Notes: generated by a model not told the origin, from the sequence alone. A stretch of DNA of 52,798 nt from Pseudomonadota bacterium (GCA_021324135.1 JAJPJO010000215.1:1-52798); one strand, 5' to 3'. Counted from the stretch's first letter, positions 18,177-27,666 are shown. Made by a program: numbers and translations.

Positions 18177-18202
18177 GACTTGAGGCAGGGCAGGAGGTTG
18201 AG

Positions 18203-18673
18203 TTGAGGATCAGGGCGCAGAGGCAGCAAACGAGATGCAGCGGCATGTCCTTTGCCGAAGTGGCCGCCACCGCCTTTTTTGTCATCGTCTTCTGCGCTCT
18301 GGGCGTCGACATTGCTCTTCTGATTTTCGGAGCTTCCGTAAACGATGCCGCTTGCCGAAACGGAGCCCGCGCCGCCGCTCAGGGAAGCACTTCTGCTAAA
18401 GCCAGTGCCCTGGCCACGGCCGCGGTCAATGCCACCAAAACCGATGGCTACTTCATCAGCCAGCCGACGATCACTCTTTTCAATTACAACGATTTCGGCG
18501 GCAACCCGCCGCCCAACGACACGCCCTACGTTCAGGTGCGCACGCAGGTGAGCGTGCGTTTGCCGGCGCCGATTTTCTTTTTTGGCGCCAGCTTCAACGG
18601 CGGCAACAGCATGATCTTTCAGCAGATTTACTCCTATCCGATCATCAAGACCAAGATTCTCATGCCTGGATAA
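18203..18673 (+). CDS. TadE-like pseudopilin (second copy)
   Basis: The protein (156 residues) has CSGMSFAEVAATAFFVIVF, a TadE-type helix with Glu after a Gly cleavage-like site, then CRNGARAAAQGS, a classic TadE follow-on, and a short soluble end. The frame is open from TTG 18173, which overlaps the stop of the previous gene, but AGGAGG at 18192-18197 stands five bases before TTG 18203, so I prefer that start. A short inverted repeat, CATGCC/GGCATG, overlaps the stop (about 18660-18681) and might slow transcription or mark the mRNA end; it has no T tract. Confidence 0.8.
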   Translation: MRIRAQRQQTRCSGMSFAEVAATAFFVIVFCALGVDIALLIFGASVNDAACRNGARAAAQGSTSAKASALATAAVNATKTDGYFISQPTITLFNYNDFGGNPPPNDTPYVQVRTQVSVRLPAPIFFFGASFNGGNSMIFQQIYSYPIIKTKILMPG

Positions 18674-18697
18674 GAGGCATGCAATAGAGAAGCATAC

Positions 18698-20836
18698 ATG
18701 AGCGAGAGCAGCCTCCAGGCGAAGCCGAATTTGAGCAATGCACTTCCCTCCAGGCGCATTTCATTTCGCTGGCTCTATGTCCTCGTTTTTTTCCTGGCCA
18801 TTATCGAGTATGCCATCGCCTGTGGTTGCAGGGTGTTGGGCGACAACCTGGAAAGCGTCCTGTCGGTTGCTCTCTTTTTGATTGGTTTTGTCGCTTATCG
18901 CTTTCGTTCTCACAAAGGAGCGATCCTGGTTTTATGGGCGACCCTCATGTTTTCCGTCGCCCGGTTTCTCATCTGGCGCGTGTGCATCAGCCTCAATTTG
19001 AATACGCCCGCCAATGCGGCCGTGGCTCTGCTCTTTTTCTCCTTCGAACTGTATTTTGCAGTTTTGCTGGTCACCGAAACGCTTTTGTTGATGCCCTTGC
19101 AACTCGAGAATGTTGCCGTTCCCCTCCCGGTCCCCAGGAACAGGGAGCCGGACGTGGACGTATTCATTGCCACGCTGGCGGAGCCACTGGATGTGGTGCG
19201 CCGCACCATCGCCGGTGCGCTCTCAATCGATTACCAGAACAAGAAAATCTACGTGCTTGACGACGGCAACCGGGAGGAGATGCGGCATTTAGCCGAGAGC
19301 ATGGGCTGCAGTTACATCGCCAGAGCCGATCGCAGCGGCGCCAAAGCCGGCAATCTCAACAACGCCTTGCGGCAAACGACAGGAGAGTTCATCCTCACTC
19401 TCGATGCCGACCATGTTCCAGCCAGCACAATTCTCGATTACACCCTCGGTCATCTTCTCAATGATGATAAAATCTGGGTGGCTCAGATTTCTCAAGATTA
19501 TATAAACACAAGCGCCCTCGACAAAAATATGAAACTGGCGCAGTCAATTCCGCATGAGCAGATGCTCTTCTTCAGTCTGATTATGCCGGCAATCTCGCGT
19601 CTGGGCGGTGCCTTCTGGGTCGGCTCCGGCGCCGTTCTTCGCCGCTCGGCCCTGGATAAGGTGGGCGGAGTCGATGAGCGAACCGTTACTGAAGACCTGC
19701 ACACGAGCATAAAGATGTGCCAGTCGGGCTTTAAGGCGCTGCACATCCCCATCAATCAAGTCTTGTGCATGCAACCCGAATCGTTGCGCGCCGATGCCAT
19801 TCAAAGGCGGCGCTGGTTTCGCGGCGCCATTCAAGTCTTGCGAGTCAGTAATCCGCTCCTGGTCAAAAATCTGACCATCCAGCAGCGCATCTGTTTTTCA
19901 TTCTCGCTCTGGGTCTATTTCCGCTTCCTGCCGCGGCTGGTATTTATCCTCGTGCCGGTGCTTTTTTTCCTCATAGACCTCAGTCCCTTGCGAGTGCCGC
20001 TCGCCTCACTGACCATCGTCTTTCTGCCCTATTACCTTGTTGGTCTCATGCTCTTTCACAGTTTCTATTCACGCCATCATGCCGTGTTTCTGGCGGAAGC
20101 TTACGAATTCTGGCGCACTCCCGGGCTGTTCGCCGAGCTGATCAGCGCTTTATTCTCATGGCGCAAATCGATTTTCAAGACGACGCCCAAAGGTCTGGCC
20201 GGCCAGTCGGCATCATTCGACCTGGCAATTGTTGTGCCGCATATCGCCCTTTTGTGCCCGGCCATGCTCGGCATATTTACGAGCCTTCTCTGGTTGTTGA
20301 CGACCACCGATTACCTGGCGGCGGGATTCGTTCTCTACTGGAACTCCTATAACTTCCTGCTCTTGCTCTGTGCAATTTGTCTGGCGATCGAGCATCCGTT
20401 CGAGCCCAGGCACATCGGTGTCAAAGCTGATTTACCCGCCGTTTTAAAAGCAGGCGATGAGGAGCACGAAGGCAGGTTAGTGCATGTAAGCGATCGCCAT
20501 GTTGAGTTCGCAACCCGAGGCCGTGAAACCAATTTTGCTGTCGGCGCCGCCACGTTGAATCTTGTCGATTGGCAGGGAAAGCCAATTTCATTGCCTCTGT
20601 CGGAAATTGTCAAGGATGTCTGCAATGAAGAAGAACGGCAAGTGACATTCAGTTTGCAAACCGATCACTGGTTCAAGCAGGATCACGATGCCTACAGGCG
20701 TTTTATCGAGACGGTCATTTGCCGAAACAGCTCCTGGTTCGTACCCGATTGCCAGAACTCGATTGCTTCGCTGCCGCGATTCTTATATCTTGTACTGAGC
20801 ACACCATTAAGAGCCTTGAAACATCTCCCCAATTAA
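18698..20836 (+). CDS. Cellulose-synthase-like family 2 glycosyltransferase (BcsA-type) with PilZ-like C-terminus
   Basis: A 712-residue membrane glycosyltransferase. The processive GT2 signature is complete: LDDGN at Asp188-Asp189, DADH at Asp236/Asp238, TED at Asp333, and QRRRW at Gln369-Trp373. Four helices precede the catalytic domain and about four follow, as in BcsA. The C-terminal 150 residues occupy the position of the PilZ domain, but the usual RxxxR and DxSxxG cyclic-di-GMP motifs are not clear (PRHIGVK; HVSDRHVEF). No BcsB, BcsZ or BcsC gene is adjacent, so the polymer may not be cellulose. It follows the TadE genes by 24 bases and is followed after two bases by the next gene, so it belongs to this operon. 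Confidence 0.9.
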   Translation: MSESSLQAKPNLSNALPSRRISFRWLYVLVFFLAIIEYAIACGCRVLGDNLESVLSVALFLIGFVAYRFRSHKGAILVLWATLMFSVARFLIWRVCISLNLNTPANAAVALLFFSFELYFAVLLVTETLLLMPLQLENVAVPLPVPRNREPDVDVFIATLAEPLDVVRRTIAGALSIDYQNKKIYVLDDGNREEMRHLAESMGCSYIARADRSGAKAGNLNNALRQTTGEFILTLDADHVPASTILDYTLGHLLNDDKIWVAQISQDYINTSALDKNMKLAQSIPHEQMLFFSLIMPAISRLGGAFWVGSGAVLRRSALDKVGGVDERTVTEDLHTSIKMCQSGFKALHIPINQVLCMQPESLRADAIQRRRWFRGAIQVLRVSNPLLVKNLTIQQRICFSFSLWVYFRFLPRLVFILVPVLFFLIDLSPLRVPLASLTIVFLPYYLVGLMLFHSFYSRHHAVFLAEAYEFWRTPGLFAELISALFSWRKSIFKTTPKGLAGQSASFDLAIVVPHIALLCPAMLGIFTSLLWLLTTTDYLAAGFVLYWNSYNFLLLLCAICLAIEHPFEPRHIGVKADLPAVLKAGDEEHEGRLVHVSDRHVEFATRGRETNFAVGAATLNLVDWQGKPISLPLSEIVKDVCNEEERQVTFSLQTDHWFKQDHDAYRRFIETVICRNSSWFVPDCQNSIASLPRFLYLVLSTPLRALKHLPN

Positions 20837-20838
20837 GC

Positions 20839-21855
20839 ATGCGGACTGACACTCGAGAAGACCCGAGCGGGGCATTGCCCAGATGGATGCTCTGCATTCT
20901 TCTTGCTCTTTTCGGCGCCGCACTTCTAATGGAGCGCTCATCAGCCCAGGAGCCGGACGCGACATTCAAAGCGATCGATAATCGCAAGATTTTGCTCCTC
21001 CATCCTTATGGACAGGTCGGTCTGGTGGAAAGCGGGCGGTTCTCTTCAGGCAACTCCTGCTATATCGATGATCGGCACGCCAATTTGTACGACCTGATCA
21101 AGGGTTCGTTTCGCCGGCGCTGTCTCTGGTACAGGCGCTTGCCGGGCGGCAGGTTGAAAGACGGCGACGGCACGCTTTTGTATGACGACAAGGCGCCGGA
21201 AAGGGATCAAGTGAATCATATGTGGTGGCTTGCCAATGCGGCGCAGGCGCACTACATGCGGTATCATACCTACCCAGGCAGGGAGCAAGATCTGATAAAC
21301 GCTTGCTTGCCTGAGCACGTTTTTCTCAAGCACTCCGCCCCTGGCATCAAGCTTGTTCTCGGCTCCCAGACGGACAAGAATCGTATCGAGCGGGCCCGCA
21401 ACGGATTGCCCTGGGCTGATGAGCCGGCCGCCTCACCCGGGCAGATTCATTGCCTGTGCGCAACAGACGGCTCGTTTTTTATGATCAGAGGCTTCGACAG
21501 AGACGGCCAGCCGCTCACCGCTTCGCCGCCCGGCGATCATTTCTTTATCGAGCTCAAGCAAGGAAGGGACCTGACGGCTGAGCATCTGATGACCTTCAAA
21601 GATGTCTGCCTGCCCACTTCCGATTGGCGCCAGATTCGTGTTCAGATAAGCGACAGCGGCGAAGTGAAGAGTCAAGTCGAGCGCTGGACCATGCTCATAT
21701 CAACCGTGCTATGGCTCTGTTTTGCAGGAAGCCTGGCATTCTTATTTAAGGCACGAACCACAAAGTCCGTCAGAGTACAGGTCTTCAGCACAATCGTCTT
21801 TGCAATCAGTTTGCTCTCCACCCTTGTATGGTACATCTTTTTGTACATGAGATAG
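20839..21855 (+). CDS. Membrane protein with orphan MWW/RGFDR domain
   Basis: A 338-residue protein; the ATG at 20839 begins two bases after the GT2 stop, so the genes are translationally linked. An N-terminal membrane helix or signal (LCILLALFGAALL) is followed by about 240 extracytoplasmic residues and two C-terminal helices. The soluble part has HMWWLANAAQAHY at residue 128 and FFMIRGFDRDG at 213, with a conserved order of RxxLYDLI, YP and GQIHC between and around them. The same elements in the same order, with the same two closing helices, occur at the end of the 1056-residue protein on the other strand. I know no named family with these motifs. Function is unknown; linkage points to the glycan or pilus system. 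Confidence 0.82.
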   Translation: MRTDTREDPSGALPRWMLCILLALFGAALLMERSSAQEPDATFKAIDNRKILLLHPYGQVGLVESGRFSSGNSCYIDDRHANLYDLIKGSFRRRCLWYRRLPGGRLKDGDGTLLYDDKAPERDQVNHMWWLANAAQAHYMRYHTYPGREQDLINACLPEHVFLKHSAPGIKLVLGSQTDKNRIERARNGLPWADEPAASPGQIHCLCATDGSFFMIRGFDRDGQPLTASPPGDHFFIELKQGRDLTAEHLMTFKDVCLPTSDWRQIRVQISDSGEVKSQVERWTMLISTVLWLCFAGSLAFLFKARTTKSVRVQVFSTIVFAISLLSTLVWYIFLYMR

Positions 21856-21978
21856 GCGGAGCCGCGCCGGCAGTAGGGGCGCGCTCGCCAGGTCGGATAT
21901 AGTTAAGCCGGCCGGGCTGTGAAGAGGTCATTGGCACGACCACTGATTTACAATGGTGTAGGCAAGGAGACGACGGTT

Positions 21979-24516
21979 TTGGTTCAAATGCCCGAGATGG
22001 AAGAAACGACGCCAAAGCGTAAGCTTTGCATAGCCTGCAAGCAAGAATTCTCAGGTGATGAGGTAACTTGTCCCAACGACGGCACCACTCTCACGCCGCT
22101 CACCATGGAAACGAGCGTCGGAAGCACAATTGGCGACAAATACGAGATTCTGGCCGTGATCGGCGGCGGTGCCATGGGTCTGGTCTATAAAGCCAGGCAC
22201 ATGCTGATGAAACGCATTGTCGCGGTGAAAATGCTCCATCCAAACATGCTTCCGGATGCCGCCACGGTAAAACGTTTCCAAAAGGAGGCCGAGGCGCTCA
22301 GTTGTCTCAACCATCCCAACATTCTCACCGTCTTCGACTTCGGCGTCTCCACCCAGGGTCATCCCTATCTGGTTACGGACTACCTCGAGGGTCAGACCAT
22401 TGCCGAGCTGCTCGAGCAAAATCAGCACCTTGACTGGCCCAGGACGATCAAGATATTCATGCAAGTCTGCTCGGCGCTTGCTCATGCGCATAAAAACGGC
22501 GTCGTCCACCGGGATATTAAGCCAAGCAACATCATGCTCACTGAGTTCGAGGAAAATGAGGACTTTGTCAAAATCCTCGATTTCGGCATTGCCAAAGTGC
22601 TCAATGAAATGTCCGAGGACTCCTCGCAACTGACCAGGACCGGCGAGGTCTTCGGCAGCCCGCTTTACATGAGCCCGGAACAATGCCGCGGCAAACCGCT
22701 CGATGCGCGCTCCGATATTTATTCATTGGGCTGCGTCATGTACAGAACGCTTACCGGCCAGCCGGCTTTCTTCGGACAGGATCTGGTCGAATGCCTGTAC
22801 AAGCATGTTAATGAAGAGCCTGTGCCTATGTGTGAAGTGATTCCGGAAGCCGGCATCCCCAGCGAGCTCGATGCTGTCGTCCTCAAGTGCCTGGCCAAGG
22901 ATCCGGCCAATCGCTATCAATCGATGCCGGAGCTGAAGGAGGCTCTCGCTAATGTCATCGGTGTGCCGAGCGCCTCAGGAGTTCTTTCCGTCAATACAGA
23001 GGCCTGGCTGCGCTCCGGGCAGACAGTCGCTCAAACCATTCCGCCCGTGGCTCACCCGCAAGAGTCGGCATCGAGCCTGAGCTCGACATCGAGCGGCAGA
23101 AAGCCTCCGCCATTGCTGGAATCAACCGATCCCGATCCGTCCGCGCAGGCAATTGCCGCAAGCGCAGCCGCCGATTCAGGGGCAACTCGCTCAGGTCTGT
23201 CTCTGGCTGATCCGGCCAATGTCTCAATTACGATCAGTGGCGGCGGACCCTCAACCATCAGCACCGCCGGTGGTGCAACGGCCGATTCAGCCGCCAACAG
23301 CTCATTGCCCGGCGATTTTGTCTCCGGTGGCAACCTCCCCAGCATGACAAGCGCTAATGCTTATTCCCAGTCCGGCACCGCGCCCGATACCAGCAGCGCT
23401 TCCGGCTTCAAGAAGTCCCTGATTTTCGTGGCTGTGGGCATACCGATCCTTCTTTTGATCCTGGTACCGTTAGTGGTGTCATTATTGCGGGCCACGAAAC
23501 CGGAGACCGAACCGGGCTCCAAAGCCGTTTCAGCCAGCAAAAGCGACGATCCTTACACAAAAGCCATGGCCGGCGGCATTCAAGAATATGAAAGCGGTGA
23601 GTATGCCGAGGCCCAGAGCCAATTCAAAAAGGCAATTCGCGAGGCACAGCATCTCAAGTTGCCGGAAGAGAAATTGACTCTGGCCTTGCATTACATGATT
23701 ACCGCCCTGGTTGAATCAGGTCAATCAACCGAAGCGGAGGCTTTCGTGCGCACGCTGGAGCGCGAAGCGAAGGCCGATCGTGACGGCGGACCGCCGCAAT
23801 CTAATGCCGCTGCCGAGGCCTATCTGGATCGGGCGACATTGCTGATCAAAACCGGCAACAAGCAAGACCGCGAACGCGCCAAGCATTTGCTCGAGGAAGC
23901 CCTGAAGTTCTTCTCGCTCAAACCGGAGACAAACGCTGATGAGATGCGGACCATTGCTAAGCTCGGGCAAGTAGAGCTGATGGACGGCGATCTGGATAAA
24001 GCTCAACAGCTCATGCAAAAGGCAGTCAGCATCGCAGAGAGCGATGCCAACGTCAGTCAACTGGAACTGGCGCTCAGAATGGAGCAGCTCGGAGACACTT
24101 ATGTATTGCTGGCCAATTCGATGGAGGACGGCAACAAATATTACGACTCGGCGCAGGAGCTCTACAACAGAGCATTGCAGCTGCGCATCACGAACCTGAA
24201 GAGCGATGACCATCCGGCCCTGGCACAAAGTTATAAGCGCATCGGTGTCATGTACTATTTGCGCGGTCAATACGACAATGCTCTCAAGGAGTTGAACAAA
24301 TCGCTGGAGATCAGGCGGCGGCAGAACAAGCCTTATCAGCTGGCGGAAATTGAGCGAGCCATCTCTTACGTTTATGTAAAACAAAAGAAATTCGCCGAAG
24401 CTGACACCATGTTCAAAGAATCGATTGCCACGGCCAAGAACGCCGGCCCCAGCGCCCAGGCGGAGATCAAGAAATGGGAAGCCGGCTATAAAGCTCTGAA
24501 GAAATCAGTGCGCTGA
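21979..24516 (+). CDS. Hanks-type Ser/Thr protein kinase with zinc ribbon and C-terminal TPR domain
   Basis: An 845-residue transmembrane kinase. A short zinc-ribbon-like motif (Cys17-x2-Cys20, then CPNDG at 31) precedes the kinase. The glycine loop is GGGAMG, the catalytic loop HRDIKPSN near 177, the magnesium motif DFGIAK near 200, and the activation end MSPEQ. A Ser/Pro/Ala-rich linker leads to a membrane helix near 475-500 (LIFVAVGIPILLLILVPLVV). The remaining 330 residues are TPR repeats, expected outside the cytoplasm. Start: AAGGAG (21964-21969) best fits TTG 21979; ATG 21988 and GTG 21919 are alternatives. It is the last gene of the plus-strand cluster and its stop lies inside a palindrome shared with the convergent gene. 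Confidence 0.93.
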   Translation: MVQMPEMEETTPKRKLCIACKQEFSGDEVTCPNDGTTLTPLTMETSVGSTIGDKYEILAVIGGGAMGLVYKARHMLMKRIVAVKMLHPNMLPDAATVKRFQKEAEALSCLNHPNILTVFDFGVSTQGHPYLVTDYLEGQTIAELLEQNQHLDWPRTIKIFMQVCSALAHAHKNGVVHRDIKPSNIMLTEFEENEDFVKILDFGIAKVLNEMSEDSSQLTRTGEVFGSPLYMSPEQCRGKPLDARSDIYSLGCVMYRTLTGQPAFFGQDLVECLYKHVNEEPVPMCEVIPEAGIPSELDAVVLKCLAKDPANRYQSMPELKEALANVIGVPSASGVLSVNTEAWLRSGQTVAQTIPPVAHPQESASSLSSTSSGRKPPPLLESTDPDPSAQAIAASAAADSGATRSGLSLADPANVSITISGGGPSTISTAGGATADSAANSSLPGDFVSGGNLPSMTSANAYSQSGTAPDTSSASGFKKSLIFVAVGIPILLLILVPLVVSLLRATKPETEPGSKAVSASKSDDPYTKAMAGGIQEYESGEYAEAQSQFKKAIREAQHLKLPEEKLTLALHYMITALVESGQSTEAEAFVRTLEREAKADRDGGPPQSNAAAEAYLDRATLLIKTGNKQDRERAKHLLEEALKFFSLKPETNADEMRTIAKLGQVELMDGDLDKAQQLMQKAVSIAESDANVSQLELALRMEQLGDTYVLLANSMEDGNKYYDSAQELYNRALQLRITNLKSDDHPALAQSYKRIGVMYYLRGQYDNALKELNKSLEIRRRQNKPYQLAEIERAISYVYVKQKKFAEADTMFKESIATAKNAGPSAQAEIKKWEAGYKALKKSVR

Positions 24517-24522
24517 TTTCTT
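24499..24522. terminator. Palindrome containing the stop codons of two convergent genes
   Basis: Ten-base perfect arms AAGAAATCAG and CTGATTTCTT surround TGCG. The plus-strand stop (TGA 24514-24516) lies in the right arm and the minus-strand stop (TGA, 24507-24505) in the left arm. The two genes overlap by 12 bases. The hairpin could end transcription in both directions, although U tracts are short. Confidence 0.55.
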
Positions 24523-26469
24523 GATCTTCCCTTCCAGCGTGCCAAGATTTTCAGCGGCCATCTCATAAGCAGGGTCGAGTTGCAAGGCTCTGCGGAAATC
24601 GGCTCGGGCTTTTTGATAACGCCCCAATTCCATGAGAACATAACCGCGATCATTGTAGAACTCCTTGCGGCTCGGGCCGAGCCTGACCGCCTCATTGTAG
24701 TCTTCGACCGCCGCTTCTTTGCGCCCCAGTTTGTACTTAGCAAGAGCCCGGGTGAAGTATAGATTCTCATCGGACTTGTTGACCTTGATACCAATAGTGG
24801 TGACGGCCTCGGCGCGATCGTCAACACCCATGGACATGTAGACTCTGGCCATTTGCCTGTATGCCTCAGAATATGCCGGTTTCAAACGCACCACTTCCTC
24901 AAAATCAGCAATCGCTTCATTGTAATCCTCAAGCGCTGCATGACTTATTCCCCGTCCATAAAGGGCGGAATAGTTTTCCTTGTCCATTTGCAGAACGCGA
25001 TCGTAATCCTCTATGGCTGTTTTATAGTCCCCGAGCAGAAAGTTCACGCCGGCCAGATCGACCAAAATGTTGGCGTTGCCGGGCGCCAAAGCAGCAGCCT
25101 TCTCCAGATCTTCTTTGGCCGTATTCAGTTTTTGCAGTTGGCTCAGCACCCGGCCCCGACCATGCAGCGCCTCAGCTGATGGTGTCTTTTGTTTGGCAAT
25201 GACGCCATTGTACTCCAGCAAGGCTTCATCATATTTGTGCTCTTGCTCCAATTGCAGTGCCAGAGCCAGCTCCGAATCGGGGGGCGGGGCAGCCGTTTTT
25301 TTGCCTTGAGCTTTTTGATCGCTCCTGGGCGGTGCGCTTAAAACGCCGGCGCCCTTGGAAACGCGCTTTCCTATGCGGGCCAGTCCATCAGCGATATGGG
25401 GGCGCAGCCAGAGATAAGCAACCGCACCACTAATGGTGCCAACAACAATCAGAATGCAGATGAGAAGGAAGTGTTGCTTGAGCTGATTTGCAAAGGCATG
25501 GCTGCCGGCCGCCTGATCGGATGCGGATTCCCTGATCGGCCTTTTGTAGCCCGGCTGCATCGATATAGGAGCGCGGCGATTGTCCTTTCCAGGGATCTCG
25601 CCCGTCTCCGCTTGCTCGCTTTTGCCGGACTTCGGCATGGCAATGTTGAGCTTCGGTTTCGGCGGCGGAGCGCTCCTGCTCTCCAACAACCTCGTCTTCT
25701 CACGTTCGCGAGCCGGGGGCCGCCTTCTATGAGGATCGTCTCGGCGCGCTGCTTGTCCCGGGCTTTTCGATGAGGTAGGCATTTGCGAGTCGAGCACAAG
25801 AACGGTCTGGCTGTCGGTCGCTCCTATCTCGGCATTGACGATTTCAGACTCCATGCCGGTCGGGCGCGAGGGAATGTAGTCCGAGAAGAAACCATGCGTG
25901 ACCAGGCGGGCTTGCTCGAGAATCCAATACATATGGCCGAGTTGGAAAACCGGCTCTGATGCATGCTCTCCTTCAAGAGCGCCGGATCGAGGATGGGGAT
26001 CTGGCTGCAGCACCGACCGATCCGTTTGCCCATGATCCGGCTGCGGCTGCGCGTTCCCCTGATCAGGCCGTTCGACCACTGCAGCGGGCTGCGAAGTTGC
26101 CTCTCCATCCTTGCTGCTCCGCTCCGGCGCTTGAGCCGCTGCAATGCCGGAGCTCGAAGGCAGCGGCGAGACGTCGATTTTGACTGAGACAGCGAATGGC
26201 TGAGGGCTGGATATGTCATGACGCGGCTGAGCGTTACCCGGCACTGCATGTGGTGCGGGCGGGTTCGCGGTGGCAGGCTTGGCTCTGGGAGCTCGATCGA
26301 CAGGGGTCAATTTCAATGGCCGATCGCCGGGGTGGTTCACAACCTCTTGAGCTGGACGGCTGTCGAGCGACTGTTGCTCATCGAGATCATCCACCCAGGT
26401 ATCATCGAGGCTCTCTTCCTTGCCGGAGCGAGATCGCTGATCGAGATTGTCTTCGTCAAAAAAGGTCAT
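24505..26469 (-). CDS. Membrane-anchored TPR protein with a long disordered N-terminus
   Basis: A 654-residue protein of unknown role. Residues 1 to about 325 are polar and disordered (Gln, Pro, Ser, Arg) and should be cytoplasmic. One membrane helix follows (LLICILIVVGTISGAVAYLWL, near 335-355), and residues about 400-650 are a regular run of TPR repeats with typical consensus units (YDEALLEYNGVI; YKTAIEDYDRVLQMD; YNEAIADFEEVV; YQKARADFRRALQLDP). The order, cytoplasmic tail then helix then TPR outside, parallels the kinase it faces and the large protein at 6511. The ATG at 26469 has no clear ribosome site. Confidence 0.85.
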   Translation of the reverse strand: MTFFDEDNLDQRSRSGKEESLDDTWVDDLDEQQSLDSRPAQEVVNHPGDRPLKLTPVDRAPRAKPATANPPAPHAVPGNAQPRHDISSPQPFAVSVKIDVSPLPSSSGIAAAQAPERSSKDGEATSQPAAVVERPDQGNAQPQPDHGQTDRSVLQPDPHPRSGALEGEHASEPVFQLGHMYWILEQARLVTHGFFSDYIPSRPTGMESEIVNAEIGATDSQTVLVLDSQMPTSSKSPGQAARRDDPHRRRPPAREREKTRLLESRSAPPPKPKLNIAMPKSGKSEQAETGEIPGKDNRRAPISMQPGYKRPIRESASDQAAGSHAFANQLKQHFLLICILIVVGTISGAVAYLWLRPHIADGLARIGKRVSKGAGVLSAPPRSDQKAQGKKTAAPPPDSELALALQLEQEHKYDEALLEYNGVIAKQKTPSAEALHGRGRVLSQLQKLNTAKEDLEKAAALAPGNANILVDLAGVNFLLGDYKTAIEDYDRVLQMDKENYSALYGRGISHAALEDYNEAIADFEEVVRLKPAYSEAYRQMARVYMSMGVDDRAEAVTTIGIKVNKSDENLYFTRALAKYKLGRKEAAVEDYNEAVRLGPSRKEFYNDRGYVLMELGRYQKARADFRRALQLDPAYEMAAENLGTLEGKIKKSAH

Positions 26470-26520
26470 CGGATGGAAACGGTCTCAGTCTATTAGTGTC
26501 AGGTCTGAGGCATATTGGAC

Positions 26521-26548
26521 TTGCACTCAAAATGCACCGTAAAATAAT
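26521..26548 (+). promoter_or_regulatory. Candidate sigma-70 promoter of the epimerase-like gene
   Basis: TTGCAC (26521-26526), a 16-base spacer, and AATAAT (26543-26548, five of six matches). It would give a leader of about 125 bases before ATG 26680. The divergent gene starts at 26469. Confidence 0.5.
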
Positions 26549-26679
26549 ACTCGGCTCGAGTGTTCCTTACTAAGGTTCCCAATTCGTGTTATATCAGCTT
26601 AGCCAGGAACTCATCAATCTTATAACAGGGTTCGATGACAATATACCTCCTCAAGGCCTTAAGGAAGGGCTTCTGAACA

Positions 26680-27666
26680 ATGCCTGACACGTGCGCAACC
26701 AGAGAGCTCTCCTGGAACGGTTTTCCAGCAGTTCAGATCGGCAACGACTATGTGCGCGCCGTGGTCGTGCCCACACTCGGGGCGCGGATCGTCAGCCTGG
26801 TCAGTCGCATTCAATCCGGCGGCGAGCGCGAATGGCTCTGGCGCAATCCGTATCTGGAGCCGCAGCTGCCCGACTTCGGCGCACCATACGAGCAGGAGTT
26901 CGATCTGGGCGGTTGGCATGAATGCTTCCCGTCTGTTTCGAGAACTCATTATCCCAAAGGTCCCTGGGCGGGCTCGGAAATCCCCGAGCATGGCGAGCTC
27001 TGGTGCCAACCCTGGAAGGCAAAGGTGAGCGCCTCCACCGATGAGGCAGAGGTGCGTACGGTTGCTTACGGAGTGCGCTTCCCATATCGTTTCGAGCGCA
27101 GCATATACATCCGCAAGGACGAGCCTAAAATGGTCCTTTCCTATACCGCAAACAATCTGACCATCTTTCCATTTCCATTTCTCTGGTCGGGGCAGTTATG
27201 TTTCGATGTCCGACCCGGGATGAGCCTGGCGATGCCGGCACAGGACATGATTGTCTTCTCCTCCAAGGACGGCCGTTTCGGCCACCTGGGCAGCATTCAG
27301 ACCTGGCCTGAGTTGATCAGCGTCAATGACGAATACTTCGATGTCAGCATCTTTCCGGCCAAGGAAAGCGGCATCGCGGTCAAGCTTTATGGGGCGGCGC
27401 CTCGTTCGCTGCTTCTCCGCGAACCCAATACAAACGCCGGGTTGCAATTGCAAATAAACAACGAGCAGATTTCCCATCTTGCCCTCTGGCTTAACTTTGG
27501 TGGCTGGTGCGGTATGCCGAAGGGCGGCAACTACTACAATGTCACCATCTGTCCGAGCATCGGTACGCTTGATGATCTCGAACTGGCCGTTCATCACTTC
27601 AAGGAGCACGGGCAATTACAACCCAAAAACTTGCGCACCTGGAGCTTCGAGATCGCTTTTCAATGA
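26680..27666 (+). CDS. Aldose 1-epimerase / galactose mutarotase-like protein
   Basis: A 328-residue cytoplasmic protein with the galactose-mutarotase-like beta-sandwich pattern: VVVPTLGARIVSLV near residue 28 (start of the fold), EFDLGGWHECFPSV, then FPFPFLWSGQLCFDVRPG, where the family often has a His-containing loop, and a late LALWLNFGGW strand. Members epimerise hexoses or bind sugars; several subfamilies have lost the catalytic His, and here the WSGQLCFDV loop lacks the usual H, so enzymatic activity is uncertain. A purine-rich AAGGAAGGG lies about ten bases before the ATG. It stands alone between a divergent TPR gene and the htrA unit. Confidence 0.75.
   Translation: MPDTCATRELSWNGFPAVQIGNDYVRAVVVPTLGARIVSLVSRIQSGGEREWLWRNPYLEPQLPDFGAPYEQEFDLGGWHECFPSVSRTHYPKGPWAGSEIPEHGELWCQPWKAKVSASTDEAEVRTVAYGVRFPYRFERSIYIRKDEPKMVLSYTANNLTIFPFPFLWSGQLCFDVRPGMSLAMPAQDMIVFSSKDGRFGHLGSIQTWPELISVNDEYFDVSIFPAKESGIAVKLYGAAPRSLLLREPNTNAGLQLQINNEQISHLALWLNFGGWCGMPKGGNYYNVTICPSIGTLDDLELAVHHFKEHGQLQPKNLRTWSFEIAFQ

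Noticed and set aside
20493..20500. GCGATCGC (HIP1-like) octamer, also near 37938
   Set aside because: I noticed only about two copies in 53 kb, close to chance, so no cyanobacterial HIP1 enrichment can be claimed.
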